Source: Seohaeicola saemankumensis | GTDB lineage: Bacteria > Pseudomonadota > Alphaproteobacteria > Rhodobacterales > Rhodobacteraceae | Direction: 5' to 3' | Assembly: GCF_020171285.1 (NCBI RefSeq) | Contig: NZ_JAIUZI010000009.1 | Location: 62,001-126,000 of the forward strand | Length of the DNA stretch: 64,000 nt | Shown: positions 33,961 to 43,104 of the stretch, in pieces | Numbering within the stretch: position 1 is the stretch's first letter | Layout of the letters: each line of letters begins with the position of its first letter | The notes under the pieces: generated by a model | What the model saw: the letters and a program-made list of their open reading frames with translations, nothing else | Database searches by the model: none | Told to the model about the DNA's origin: nothing | Program-made: the position numbers and the translations under genes

Positions 33961-34103
33961 GGCGTTGGTCCGGGTATCTCGTTCTGAAAACCGTTGGGCC
34001 ATGGTCCATCCTCGCATGCGGCCGTCTACCAGAAACATCGACGCGCGATCAAGAGCGCGGCGGCGCGGCAGCCGAGCTGAATCAATACGATGGGGCAGGC
34101 GCG

Positions 34104-36254
34104 TCAGGCGACCAGTGTCATGTCGTCGAACACCAGCACCTCGATGCTGCTCAGCGTATCGATATGGCCGGTGGCGATTTCGGTCACCGTCCAGTTGGCG
34201 CCGGCCAGATCGACGATGGTGAAATCGGTGCTGTCGAACCCGGTATAATCGCAGGTGTCGGTATCGCCGCCGCCGTCGATCGTGTCATTGCCGTCGCCGG
34301 TGGCAAACAGAAAGGTGTCGTCGCCGCCCTGTCCGTTCAGCACGTCGTTGTTGGTGCCGCCGTCGATGGTGTCGCCGCCGTTGCCGCCCAGGATCGTGTT
34401 GCGCCCGCTGTCGCCGGTCAGCGTGTCGTCAAAACTTGACCCGCGGATCCGTTCAAAGCCCGAGATCGTATCGCCCGCCGCATCGCCGCCGGACACGGTG
34501 TTGGTCGACAGGTCCACGGTGACCGCGCCGGACGATCCGGCATAGTCGACCATGTCGTTGCCGTTGCCGCCCTCCAGCGTGTCGCCGCCGCTGCCGCCCT
34601 GAACGCGGTCGTTGCCCTCGCCGCCGTCGATGATGTCGCCATCGCGGCCGCCGCGCAGGGTGTCGCGGCCATCGCCGCCATTGATGGTGTCGGTGCCTCT
34701 TCCGCCGATGATCTTGTCATTGTTGTCGCCGCCGTTCAGCGTGTCGTCGCCACCGCGCCCGAACAGCTGGTCGTCGCCCTCGAGCCCGTTCAGCGTGTCG
34801 TCGCCCTGGCCGCCGTCCAGCCGGTTGCCCATGGCGTTTCCGTTCAGCGTATCGTCGCCCGATCCGCTGGTGGCGTTTTCGATCACCACGCCGTTGGCAA
34901 TGGTCCGCCCGCCGATGACCCCGTCGACATAAGAGATAAAGCCGCCGCCGCCGACCTCATATTCCAGCGTCGCGGCGCGCAGGTCCAGCGTGGCGTCCGC
35001 CGTCCCCAGATAGCGCATCAGGTCGGTGCCGCTGGTATCCCAGATGGTATAGTAGCCCGCGCCGCTGCCCGTGGTGTTGCTGCTGTCCAGATCATAGGTG
35101 TCGTCGCCCGCCGCATGGGTGGTGTTGGCGCCGTAGAACGCCTGCAGCGCCGCGATGTCCAGCGCGCCAAAGGTGGCGCCGTGGCCGGTGGACGCGGTAT
35201 TGCCCGCCACCCCGGCGATCAGCGACCCCTCGTTATAGCTCATCGCGGTGTAGGGGGCCGAGTTCAGGTCAAAGTCGCCGCGATCGCCCGAACCGGTGAC
35301 GCCGCTCATGATCTGGGTGCCGTTGCCGCTGTCGTGCGGGTGGCCAAGGCCCAGCCCGTGACCCAGTTCATGGATCGCCACACCGTACATAAACCCGCCG
35401 GTGTCGAAGGTGCCGCCGGGGGCCGAGTTCCAGTAGGGAAAGGATCCGCTGTTGTTGTTGAGCACCCCATAACCGCCGTTGCCCGCCGCGTCGGGGAAGA
35501 AGAAGAACCCCAGAAGCGTTCCGCTGGCCGACGACGGCAGCACGTCCGTCGCCCATTCCAGGTCTGCCGCCGCGCGGTCGGTGGTCACCTGGAAATCGAT
35601 ATCGGCAAAGGCCTCGACACCTTCGAAAATCGACCACATCTGGCTTTGTTCCCAGGCGTTGACGCCGGTCGCCGTATAGGTGTTGGCGTTGTAGGTATAG
35701 GTGTCGCCGGCCTGCGCGAAATAGACCATGATCGGCCCGCTGTCATCCAGCGCATTGGCGCCCTGCACCGCGCCCACCGGGGTCGGCGGCGGCGGCGGCG
35801 TGATCGCCGTGACCTCCAGCCGGTAGTCGCCGGCATAAGCGTTGGCGTAGCTGTCGACTTCGATGTAATAGGTGCCGCCGGTGGTGATGGTTCCGCTCAG
35901 CGAAGAGTTCAGCCCCGGTCCGCCATCGTCGTCAAAGGCCACGACATTGCCCGAGGCATCGCGCAGCCGCAGATAGGTGTCCGCCAGCGCCCCCAGCCCG
36001 TTGCCGGCGTCATGATCAACCCCGGTCAGGTCGATCCGGATCGAATCTCCGGCGTTGAAAGTGATCTGGAACCAGTCCGTGTCGCCCGCGAAATCCAGCG
36101 TTTCCTCGCGCACACCGCCGATCGTGATGGTCTCGGTGGTGCTGACATCGCCGGGAATGGTATAGCCGGTCTCGCCCAGATCGGCGGTCACGGTTCCGAA
36201 ACCCTCGTCGTCACAGGGTTTTTCCACCTCGGCTTGGTCACAAAATCCACACAT
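34104..36254 (-). CDS. serralysin-like secreted metalloprotease with PPC and RTX domains
   Basis: A 716-aa protein without a Sec signal, as expected for type I secretion. Residues about 40-148 form a pre-peptidase C-terminal (PPC) beta domain. Residues about 170-390 are the zincin domain, with zinc site HELGHGLGLGH at 295-305 and a Met-turn in YTAMSYN at 335-341. Residues about 460-660 carry RTX calcium-binding nonapeptides (GGxGxDxLx type: GGQGDDTLN, GGRGTDTIN, GGNGNDMVD). PPC at the N-terminus is unusual, since it normally follows the protease. No ABC-type secretion genes are in the window. The start has AAGGAC upstream. The N-terminal MCGFC gives an odd pair of cysteines. Confidence 0.92.
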   Translation of the reverse strand: MCGFCDQAEVEKPCDDEGFGTVTADLGETGYTIPGDVSTTETITIGGVREETLDFAGDTDWFQITFNAGDSIRIDLTGVDHDAGNGLGALADTYLRLRDASGNVVAFDDDGGPGLNSSLSGTITTGGTYYIEVDSYANAYAGDYRLEVTAITPPPPPTPVGAVQGANALDDSGPIMVYFAQAGDTYTYNANTYTATGVNAWEQSQMWSIFEGVEAFADIDFQVTTDRAAADLEWATDVLPSSASGTLLGFFFFPDAAGNGGYGVLNNNSGSFPYWNSAPGGTFDTGGFMYGVAIHELGHGLGLGHPHDSGNGTQIMSGVTGSGDRGDFDLNSAPYTAMSYNEGSLIAGVAGNTASTGHGATFGALDIAALQAFYGANTTHAAGDDTYDLDSSNTTGSGAGYYTIWDTSGTDLMRYLGTADATLDLRAATLEYEVGGGGFISYVDGVIGGRTIANGVVIENATSGSGDDTLNGNAMGNRLDGGQGDDTLNGLEGDDQLFGRGGDDTLNGGDNNDKIIGGRGTDTINGGDGRDTLRGGRDGDIIDGGEGNDRVQGGSGGDTLEGGNGNDMVDYAGSSGAVTVDLSTNTVSGGDAAGDTISGFERIRGSSFDDTLTGDSGRNTILGGNGGDTIDGGTNNDVLNGQGGDDTFLFATGDGNDTIDGGGDTDTCDYTGFDSTDFTIVDLAGANWTVTEIATGHIDTLSSIEVLVFDDMTLVA

Positions 36255-36651
36255 GAAAAATGTCCTTCACTGGTTTAACTCGGGTGTGCAAATGGCCGTC
36301 AACAATGCTGTTTGGCGGAACAGGACAACGACCATCGCTCACAGGCAAGGGAAAAGCTGACTTGCCGGTCAAACCGGGCTTTTTTGCGGCACTTTCCCGC
36401 CGAATTCGCGGTACCACGGTCACAGTTAACCGCTGGTTTATTCCGGCGTCCGGCTTCAGCCGCGACAGGTGGCTGTCCCGGCGCAACAGGAACCGGGCCA
36501 GCCGGGGCCGGGTCGTCCGGCGTCACCGCCGCCGCCACCGAAGGCCGCGCCGTCAGCGCCCGCCGCCGCGCTGCGCGAGGACCTTCAGGATCGGCTGACC
36601 CCGGCCGAGGCCGCAACCCTTGCCGCGCTGCTGGCCAGGCTGGCCTGACGT
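36255..36651. other. intergenic region upstream of the RTX protease
   Basis: A stretch of 397 nt holding the protease promoter, a CCGGT-CAA-ACCGG hairpin followed by six T on the plus strand (36365-36384, no gene of that strand precedes it), and one weak plus-strand frame (36469-36648). A TTAA-N7-TTTA sequence at 36426-36440 resembles a CtrA site with one mismatch. Confidence 0.5.
36469..36648 (+). CDS. possible small Pro/Ala-rich protein or gene remnant
   Basis: From GTG 36469 a 59-aa frame reads a Pro/Ala-rich stretch and then LREDLQDRLTPAEAATLAAL and LARLA before TGA. The end resembles the C-terminal helix of MarR-type regulators, so this could be the remnant of a lost gene. There is no good ribosome-binding site. 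It is convergent with, and stops 3 nt before the end of, the LOG-family gene. Confidence 0.3.
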   Translation: MAVPAQQEPGQPGPGRPASPPPPPKAAPSAPAAALREDLQDRLTPAEAATLAALLARLA

Positions 36652-37203
36652 TCAGCCAAAGTCGCCGCGCAGGGTGGCGATGGCTTCCTCCGGCGTCACC
36701 ACCCAGCTCAGATAGGCCCCCAGCGAGGCATCGGCAAAGCCCTGGTCGATCAGGTGATCGACCATCTTGCGCAGCGGATCCCAGTAACCGGCGGTGTTCA
36801 GCACCACGATGGGCTTGTCATGCAGCCCCAGCTGCCGCCAGGTCAGCGCCTCAAAGAGTTCGTCCAGCGACCCGGCGCCGCCCGGCAGCACGACCACCGC
36901 GTCGGCATTCATCAGCATCACCTTCTTGCGTTCGTGCATGGTCTCGGTCACCACGAACCGGGTCAGGTCGGTCTTGCCCACTTCCCATTCCAGCAGATGC
37001 GTCGGAATCACCCCAAAGGTCTCGCCCCCGGCCGCCTGCGCCGCCCGCGCGACCTCTCCCATCAGCCCGACATCGCCCGCGCCATAGACCAGCCGCCATC
37101 CCTCACCGGCCAGGGCCTTGCCCAGCAGGCGGGCATCCGCGGCATAGGCAGGCATTGCCCCCGCGCGCGATCCGCAATACACACAGACGGATTTGACGGA
37201 CAT
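36652..37203 (-). CDS. LOG family protein (cytokinin riboside monophosphate phosphoribohydrolase-like)
   Basis: A 183-aa Rossmann-fold protein of the TIGR00730/LOG family. It has VCVYCGSRAG at the N-terminus, LVYGAGDVGLMGEVA, the active-site RKKVMLMNADAVVVLPGG and PGGAGSLDELFEAL, where plant LOGs have PGGxGTxxE (Ser for Thr here). LOG enzymes release cytokinin bases from nucleotide precursors; bacterial members often hydrolyse AMP or other nucleotides, and the role here is not known. The ATG at 37203 is well placed. It diverges from the LysM gene. Confidence 0.9.
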   Translation of the reverse strand: MSVKSVCVYCGSRAGAMPAYAADARLLGKALAGEGWRLVYGAGDVGLMGEVARAAQAAGGETFGVIPTHLLEWEVGKTDLTRFVVTETMHERKKVMLMNADAVVVLPGGAGSLDELFEALTWRQLGLHDKPIVVLNTAGYWDPLRKMVDHLIDQGFADASLGAYLSWVVTPEEAIATLRGDFG

Positions 37204-37323
37204 GGGCTGGCCTTTCTGGGGTATGTCAAGGGGACAAGCTATGGCTTTTGACCCCTGATAGCGGGATTGCTAGGCTGGCTCAACTACGCGGGGACACTCC
37301 CCCGTGCATGGGGAAGGAAAAAC

Positions 37324-39189
37324 ATGTCAGCATCGGCCGGAAGCGGTGGTATGGGCGCCCTTGGCTGGGTCGCCGTGGCGGGCGCGGTGTCTGCGGCGGC
37401 GCTTGGCGGGGCCTATTTCAGCGGTCTGCTCACGCCAGAGCCGGAGCCGGTCGCCGTGACCGCCGCCCCCGAACCGGTCGCGGCAGCGCCCGAACCGGAA
37501 ACCCCCGACGCGACAACTCCAGAACCGGCAGCCCCCAAACCCGCAGCGCCCGAACCGGCGGCCACCCCCGCCGAACCCGCGCCGGAAACACCGACCGAGG
37601 CCGCCGCCACCCCCGCCGAACCGGCACCTGAACCGGTCGAACCGGCGCCTGAACCCGCCGAACAGACGGCTCGGGCCCCCGACCAGGAGCCCGACGCCGC
37701 ACCGCAGCCGGCCGAAGAACCTGCCGCCGCCGCTCCTGCCGCCGGGACCCCGACCGAACCGACAGGCCAGGATGCGCCCGAACCGCCCGTCGAAACCGCG
37801 GCGCTTGCCCCGGCCACGCCAGAGCCGGCCCCGCAATCCGCCCCGCAAGCCCCGGCGGCGGAACCGCAAGCCGAACCCGAACCCGAATCCGAACCCGAGG
37901 CCACGGCCGATGCGGCAGAGACCCCGGCCACGCCGGCCCTTGACGCGCCGGTGTTCGACCTCGTCCGGGTCGAGGCCGACGGCACCACGGTGATCGCGGG
38001 CAAGGGCACCGCCGGCAGCCGGGTCACGGTGCTGCTGGATGCGGCCGAACTGGAGGCTTTCGACGTCGACGCCAGCGGCACCTTCGTCGCCTTCCTGCAA
38101 CTGCCGCTCAGCGATCAGCCGCGCCTGCTGACCCTGCTGGCGGAACTGGCTGGGCAGAAAATGCTCTCGCCCGACCAGATCATCCTCGCGCCCAGCCCCA
38201 AGACCGATCCGCAACTGGCCAGCGCCCCTGCGGCGCCCGCTCCGGACAGCCGCAGCGAAACCGGTCCCGAAGCCGGCCAGCCATCACAGGCGGATCCGAC
38301 CGGCACGGCGGTGACCGGCGACAGCCAGTTTGCCCTGGCCCAGCCCCAAACGGAAACCGGGCCCCAGACGGAAACCCAGCCCCAGACGGAAACCGAACCC
38401 CAGGCAGACACCCAGCCGGGCGAAACGCGGCCGCCCGAACCCGCCGCGCAGGCCGCGCCGGCGGCGTCTCCGGATGCATCCGCAACGCAAGCCACGGAAA
38501 CCCCGGCGGAACCGCAGGATCCGGCCCCCGCCGCGCCCGCCGTCGCCGCCACCTTGTCACAACCCGCGCCGCCCGCCGAAACACCGGCCGACCCCCAAAT
38601 CAGCGCCGCGCCGCGCCCGCGCACCGATCCCGCGCCGGTCGCCGTTCTGCGCGCGGGCGCCGGTGGCGTGGAACTGATACAGCCCGCCAACCCGACCCCG
38701 CCCGACGTGATGGACAAGATCGCGCTCGATACCATCAGCTACTCCGAAGCCGGAGAGGTGCAGCTCTCGGGCCGCTCGCAGGGGCTCTCGACCGTGCGGG
38801 TCTATCTCGACAACGAGGCCGTCACCGATCTGAATGCCAGCTCCGAAGGCCGCTGGGCCGGCGAGCTGCCAGGTGTCGAACCGGGGGTCTACACCCTGCG
38901 CCTGGACGAGCTGAACGATCAGGGCGACGTGATCAGCCGGCTGGAAACCCCGTTCAAACGGGAATCCCCCGATGCGCTGCGCCCGCCGCAGAACCCGCAG
39001 GGGATCACGCTCGAGGAAACCCCGCTGATCCGCGCCGTCACGGTACAGAAGGGCGACACGCTCTGGGCGATTTCCCGCGAACGTTACGGCGAGGGCGTGC
39101 TCTACGTACGTGTGTTCGAAGCCAACCGCGAACGCATCCGCAACCCCGACCTGATCTATCCCGGCCAGGTTTTCACCATTCCCGACTGA
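37324..39189 (+). CDS. membrane-anchored LysM protein with long Pro/Ala/Glu/Thr linker
   Basis: A 621-aa protein. A single hydrophobic segment (about residues 12-33, LGWVAVAGAVSAAALGGAYF) anchors it. Residues about 38-210 and 310-470 are low-complexity, built of PEPxPA and TQPQTETxPQ-like units, and probably span the periplasm. Two similar beta-type blocks with the pattern DGxxxIxGKG..VxVLLDxxE (about 225-300) and SGRSQGLSTVRVYLDNEAVT (about 480-540) interrupt them. The C-terminal LysM domain (about 568-621: VQKGDTLWAISRERYGEG, LIYPGQVFTIPD) binds peptidoglycan. The ATG at 37324 follows GGAAGGAAAA. Such proteins link the inner membrane to the wall. Confidence 0.88.
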   Translation: MSASAGSGGMGALGWVAVAGAVSAAALGGAYFSGLLTPEPEPVAVTAAPEPVAAAPEPETPDATTPEPAAPKPAAPEPAATPAEPAPETPTEAAATPAEPAPEPVEPAPEPAEQTARAPDQEPDAAPQPAEEPAAAAPAAGTPTEPTGQDAPEPPVETAALAPATPEPAPQSAPQAPAAEPQAEPEPESEPEATADAAETPATPALDAPVFDLVRVEADGTTVIAGKGTAGSRVTVLLDAAELEAFDVDASGTFVAFLQLPLSDQPRLLTLLAELAGQKMLSPDQIILAPSPKTDPQLASAPAAPAPDSRSETGPEAGQPSQADPTGTAVTGDSQFALAQPQTETGPQTETQPQTETEPQADTQPGETRPPEPAAQAAPAASPDASATQATETPAEPQDPAPAAPAVAATLSQPAPPAETPADPQISAAPRPRTDPAPVAVLRAGAGGVELIQPANPTPPDVMDKIALDTISYSEAGEVQLSGRSQGLSTVRVYLDNEAVTDLNASSEGRWAGELPGVEPGVYTLRLDELNDQGDVISRLETPFKRESPDALRPPQNPQGITLEETPLIRAVTVQKGDTLWAISRERYGEGVLYVRVFEANRERIRNPDLIYPGQVFTIPD

Positions 39190-39213
39190 CCCGCACCCGG
39201 TACCCGTGGACCC

Positions 39214-39273
39214 GGGGGGCGCTGCCCCCGGCGCCTGCGGGCGCCTCCCCCGGAGTATTTGAAAAGAGATGAA
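39214..39273 (+). repeat. dispersed repeat (family A), copy 4
   Basis: Stem-loop GGGGGC-GCT-GCCCCC at 39215-39229, then a C-rich stretch ending CTCCCCCG, then the core GAGTATTTGAAAAGAGATGAA at 39253-39273. It has the same order as the copy inside xdhA. It lies 24 nt after the LysM gene and may end its transcript. Confidence 0.8.
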
Positions 39274-39290
39274 AGGGCGCGCGCGCCTTG

Positions 39291-39372
39291 GGCTTCTTCT
39301 GTTCGAAAATATCCCAGGGAGTTTGAGGGACAGCGTCCCTCATCAGGGCATGGAATGGGCCGAAGGCGCGCC
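39291..39372 (+). repeat. dispersed repeat (family B), copy 1
   Basis: About 82 nt starting GGCTTCTTCTGTTCGAAAAT, containing the stem-loop GAGGGACAGCGTCCCTC and ending near CCGAAGGCGC. A second copy lies inverted at 42985-43064. It directly follows a family A copy. Confidence 0.8.
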
Positions 39373-39466
39373 GCCTGTTTGGCGTGGATGCACAATATGG
39401 TCGCAGTTGACGCACTGGTCATGCCGGGCCGGGCCGACTATGTGACGTGTCAGACAAGGATGCCGC

Positions 39467-41275
39467 ATGACCGCCACGCCCGATACCCCCTCCCGGTCCG
39501 AACGCAGTTCGAACCTGCGCACGCTGCGCAAAGTCGCGCCATATCTCTGGCCGCGCGACCAGCCCTGGGTGAAGCGCCGGGTGGTGCTCGCCATGGTGGC
39601 GCTTGTGCTGGCCAAGGTGATCGCGGTCTATACCCCGATCGTCTACAAGAACGCCGTCGATGCGCTGGCCGGCGAAGGCGTTCCGGATCTGGCGCTGGGC
39701 GCCATCGGTCTGACCGTCGCCTATGGCATGGCGCGTCTGATGACGGTGGGGTTTCAGCAATTGCGCGATGCCCTGTTCGCCCCGGTGGCGCAGCGCGCGC
39801 TCCGGCGGCTGGCGCTGGAAACCTTCCGCCACATTCACCGGCTGTCGCTGCGCTATCACATTTCACGCAAGACCGGCGCGCTCAGCCGTATTGTCGAGCG
39901 CGGGGTGAAGGGCGTCGAATTCCTTTTGCGGTTCATGTTGTTCTCGGTCGGGCCGCTGATCCTGGAACTGACTATGGTCGCGGTGATCCTGACCGTGCTC
40001 TTCGACGTCTGGTACCTGGTCATCGTCGCCGTCACCATCGCGCTTTACGTCTGGTTCACCTTCAAGGTGACCGAGTGGCGGGTAAAGTTGCGCCGCGAGA
40101 TGAACGACCAGGATACTGACGCCAACCAGAAGGCGATCGACAGCCTGCTGAACTATGAAACCGTCAAGTATTTCGGCGCCGAGGAGCGCGAGGCCACCCG
40201 GTATGACGGCGCCATGCGGGCCTATGCCCAGGCCGCTCTGAAAACCGCCTATTCGCTGGCCTTCCTGAATTTCGGCCAGTCGTTCTTTATCACAATGGGG
40301 TTGATCGGGGTGATGGTGCTGGCCGCCATCGGGGTGCAAAACGGCGATCTTACGGTCGGCGATTTCGTCATGGTCAACGCCTATATGGTGCAGATCACCG
40401 TGCCGCTGAACTTTCTCGGCACCGTTTACCGCGAAATCCGGCAGAGCCTTGTCGATATGGGCGACATGTTCGACCTGCTCGAGCAGCCCGAGGACGTCGC
40501 CGACAAACCCGGCGCGGTTCCGCTGCGCGTCGGTGGGGGACGGATCGACCTCGAAGATGTCAGCTTCGGCTACGAGGCCAACCGCGAGATCCTCAAGGGC
40601 ATCAGCCTGAGCGTGCCGGCGGGCCAGACCGTGGCCATCGTCGGCGCCACCGGGTCGGGCAAATCGACCATCGGGCGGCTGCTGTTCCGCTTTTACGACG
40701 TGACCGGCGGCGCTTTGCGGATCGACGGCCAGGATCTGCGCGATGTCACCCAGTCCAGCCTGCACGCCGCCATCGGCGTGGTGCCGCAGGATACCGTGCT
40801 CTTTAACGACACCATCCGCTACAACATCGCATATGGCCGCGACGGCGCCACCCAGGACGAGATCGAGCAGGCCGCCCGCGATGCCCAGATCCATGACTTC
40901 ATCGCCTCGCTGCCCGATGGCTATGATACCAAGGTCGGCGAACGCGGGCTGAAGCTGTCGGGCGGCGAAAAGCAGCGCGTCGGCATCGCCCGGACGCTGC
41001 TGAAAAACCCGCCGATCCTGCTGTTGGACGAGGCGACCAGCGCGCTTGACACCGATACCGAGCAGGAGATCAAGGGCGCGCTGGCCCGTGCCGGGCAGGG
41101 GCGCACGGTGATCACGATCGCGCACCGGCTCTCGACCGTGGCCGAGGCCGACCAGATCATCGTGCTCGAGGCCGGCGAGATCATCGAACGCGGCACCCAT
41201 GACGACCTGCTGGCGCAGAACGGGCGCTATGCCAACTTGTGGAACCGCCAGCAGATGGACATGGACGCGGCCTGA
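39467..41275 (+). CDS. Atm1/HMT1-type ABC exporter (fused membrane and ATPase domains)
   Basis: A 602-aa half-size ABC exporter of the Atm1/HMT1 (heavy metal tolerance) group. In mitochondria and alphaproteobacteria this group exports glutathione-linked or persulfide compounds for iron-sulfur metabolism and metal detoxification. Six membrane helices (about residues 35-310) include the family sequence NQKAIDSLLNYETVKYFGAE. The ATPase has Walker A GATGSGKST (about 393-401), signature LSGGEKQRVGIARTLLK (about 497) and Walker B ILLLDEATSALD. The ATG at 39467 lies after a repeat-rich gap. Confidence 0.95.
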   Translation: MTATPDTPSRSERSSNLRTLRKVAPYLWPRDQPWVKRRVVLAMVALVLAKVIAVYTPIVYKNAVDALAGEGVPDLALGAIGLTVAYGMARLMTVGFQQLRDALFAPVAQRALRRLALETFRHIHRLSLRYHISRKTGALSRIVERGVKGVEFLLRFMLFSVGPLILELTMVAVILTVLFDVWYLVIVAVTIALYVWFTFKVTEWRVKLRREMNDQDTDANQKAIDSLLNYETVKYFGAEEREATRYDGAMRAYAQAALKTAYSLAFLNFGQSFFITMGLIGVMVLAAIGVQNGDLTVGDFVMVNAYMVQITVPLNFLGTVYREIRQSLVDMGDMFDLLEQPEDVADKPGAVPLRVGGGRIDLEDVSFGYEANREILKGISLSVPAGQTVAIVGATGSGKSTIGRLLFRFYDVTGGALRIDGQDLRDVTQSSLHAAIGVVPQDTVLFNDTIRYNIAYGRDGATQDEIEQAARDAQIHDFIASLPDGYDTKVGERGLKLSGGEKQRVGIARTLLKNPPILLLDEATSALDTDTEQEIKGALARAGQGRTVITIAHRLSTVAEADQIIVLEAGEIIERGTHDDLLAQNGRYANLWNRQQMDMDAA

Positions 41276-41412
41276 CCCGTCACCGGGTCAGCGCCGTCAC
41301 CACATAACGCCCGTGCCGCACGGCGATCCGGTCATATGGACCAAGCGTGTTGCCCCGACCGACAGGCACACCTAATCTGTCAGGGACATGGGCCAAGGGC
41401 AGGAAAATCCAC

Positions 41413-42963
41413 ATGCGTACCGTCTTTCGCTACCTCGCGGCGCTTCTGGCCGTCTACCTGATCGCCACCGGCAGCTTTCGGTTGTTCTACGGGGTGCCCG
41501 AAGCGGACAACCGGGTCGACAGCCGGGCGATCGCGCCGCGCGACGACAGCGCGCTGGGGGCGCTGATCCTGCCGCTTGCCGCCGCGCATCCGGGCCTGTC
41601 GGGGGTGACCAACCTGCAAGACGGCATCAGCGCCTTTGCCGGGCGGCTGCAACTGGCCGACATGGCCGAAGACAGCCTCGATCTGCGCTACTACATCTGG
41701 CAGAAAGACATCACCGGGATGCTGCTCCTGGACGCGGCGAAACGGGCGGCCGACCGTGGCGTGCGGGTGCGCCTGCTGCTCGACGACAACGGCGTTCCGG
41801 ATATCGAACCGGAACTGGCCGAGCTGAACGCGCATCCCAATATCGAGGTCCGGCTGTTCAACCCCTTCGTCCTGCGCAGCCCGCGCATGGCGACCTACCT
41901 GCTGGATTTCGGCCGCATCAACCGGCGCATGCACAACAAGTCCTTCACCGTGGACGGGCTGGTCACCCTGGTCGGCGGCCGCAACATCGGCGATATCTAC
42001 TTCTCGCGCGATCAGCAGGTGAACTACTTCGATCTGGACGTGGTGGCGCTCGGACAGGCGGCACAGGACGTGTCAGAGGATTTCGACCTCTACTGGGCCA
42101 GCCCTTCGGCGGTTTCCGCCGACCTGCTGCTGGCGCCGGCGGCTGACGGGACGCTCGACGCCACGCTGGAAGAGCTGCGCGCCGATCCGGGCAACCGCGC
42201 CTTTGAACAGACCGCCCGTGAACTGCCCATCGCAGAAGAGCTGACCGACAATGCGCGCGCCTTCGACTGGGTCGAGATGACCCTGGTCAGCGACGATCCG
42301 GCCAAGGGGCAGGGCCCGGTCCCGGACAGCGACCTGATGAGCTTTCGCCTGCGCGAGATCCTGCCGCCCGTCCACCGGCAGGTCTTGCTGATCTCGGCCT
42401 ATTTCGTACCCGGACCCTGGCTGACCGGCGTGCTGTCCGACTGGGCCGCCTCGGGGATCGACGTGCGCACCCTGACCAACGCGCAGGAGGCCACCGACGT
42501 GCTGCCGGTCCACTCCGGATACCGCAGGTACCGCGACCAGCTTGTGCATGCCGGGGTCAATGTCTACGAGCTGAAAGCCCAGCAGAACCGCCGCGACCTT
42601 GCGGAACAGTTCGGCCTGATCGGATCGACAAACTCCAGCCTGCACGCAAAGACATTTGTGCTCGACCGCGAAACCCTCTTTGTGGGCTCGTTCAACTTCG
42701 ACCCGCGCTCGGCCCGGCTGAACACCGAAATGGGGTTCCTGATCAAAAGCCCCCGGCTGTCTGAACTGGTCGGGCATGGATTCGACAATCACCTCGCCGG
42801 CCGGGCCTATCTGGTGGAACAGGACACCGGGGGCAATCTGATCTGGCGCGATACCCTGGCCGACGGCCCCGACAGGATCCATGACACGGAACCCGGCACG
42901 ACCGCCCTGTCCCGCGCCCTGGTCCGGGTCATTGGCTGGATGCCGGTGGAGTGGCTGCTGTAA
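41413..42963 (+). CDS. phospholipase D-like protein, cardiolipin synthase C type
   Basis: A 516-aa membrane-anchored PLD-superfamily protein related to ClsC, which makes cardiolipin from phosphatidylglycerol and phosphatidylethanolamine. An N-terminal membrane segment (about residues 5-25) precedes two catalytic HKD motifs: H174-K176-D181 (MHNKSFTVDG) and H411-K413-D418 (LHAKTFVLDR), each followed by a conserved Gly-rich FVGSFNFDPRS-type block. The ATG at 41413 has AGGA upstream and begins the membrane segment; a longer frame from 41347 lacks one. Substrate preference needs experiment. Confidence 0.9.
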   Translation: MRTVFRYLAALLAVYLIATGSFRLFYGVPEADNRVDSRAIAPRDDSALGALILPLAAAHPGLSGVTNLQDGISAFAGRLQLADMAEDSLDLRYYIWQKDITGMLLLDAAKRAADRGVRVRLLLDDNGVPDIEPELAELNAHPNIEVRLFNPFVLRSPRMATYLLDFGRINRRMHNKSFTVDGLVTLVGGRNIGDIYFSRDQQVNYFDLDVVALGQAAQDVSEDFDLYWASPSAVSADLLLAPAADGTLDATLEELRADPGNRAFEQTARELPIAEELTDNARAFDWVEMTLVSDDPAKGQGPVPDSDLMSFRLREILPPVHRQVLLISAYFVPGPWLTGVLSDWAASGIDVRTLTNAQEATDVLPVHSGYRRYRDQLVHAGVNVYELKAQQNRRDLAEQFGLIGSTNSSLHAKTFVLDRETLFVGSFNFDPRSARLNTEMGFLIKSPRLSELVGHGFDNHLAGRAYLVEQDTGGNLIWRDTLADGPDRIHDTEPGTTALSRALVRVIGWMPVEWLL

Positions 42964-42984
42964 CCGCAGTCTCGCAACCCAACG

Positions 42985-43064
42985 GAGCGCCTTCGGCGCA
43001 TTCCATTTATTGATGAGGGACGCTGTCCCTCAAACTCCCTGGGATATTTTGGAACAGAAGAAGC
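42985..43064 (-). repeat. dispersed repeat (family B), copy 2, inverted
   Basis: Reverse complement of the element at 39291-39372, including GCTTCTTCTGTTCCAAAATA, the stem-loop GAGGGACAGCGTCCCTC and the GCGCCGAAGGCGC end. It lies in the gap between the convergent PLD and RND genes. Confidence 0.8.
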
Positions 43065-43104
43065 AGACAGGTCCCCGGCTTCTTCTGTTTGGAAATATCC
43101 CGGG
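43041..43104. terminator. large stem-loop between convergent PLD and RND genes
   Basis: The left arm GGGATATTTTGGAACAGAAG (extending by AAGC) pairs with the right arm (GCTT)CTTCTGTTTGGAAATATCCC. About 21 of 24 positions match, around a loop of about 16 nt. It is formed by the ends of two inverted family B elements and is placed where a bidirectional terminator would be expected. No clear T-run. Confidence 0.5.

Larger units (their letters stand above)
33621..34103. other. intergenic region between tRNA-Glu and the RTX protease
   Basis: This 483-nt stretch has no convincing gene; two minus-strand frames of 72 and 90 codons lack coding character. It contains an AT-rich patch at 33660-33690 (likely tRNA promoter), an inverted repeat GGAGACC..GGTCTCC around 33769-33797, and three consecutive hairpins on the minus strand ending in a terminator at 33860-33893. 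Confidence 0.6.

Noticed and set aside
34450..34850. Periodic DNA repeats resembling a CRISPR or minisatellite
   Set aside because: They are the codons of RTX nonapeptides in the metalloprotease; spacing is 27 nt and there are no unique spacers.
36365..36384. Hairpin with six T on the plus strand as a gene terminator
   Set aside because: No plus-strand gene precedes it; the stem is only five pairs. It may end an unknown short transcript but nothing else supports that.
36426..36440. CtrA-like site TTAA-N7-TTTA
   Set aside because: One mismatch to the consensus, about 170 nt from the nearest start, and such sites arise often by chance.
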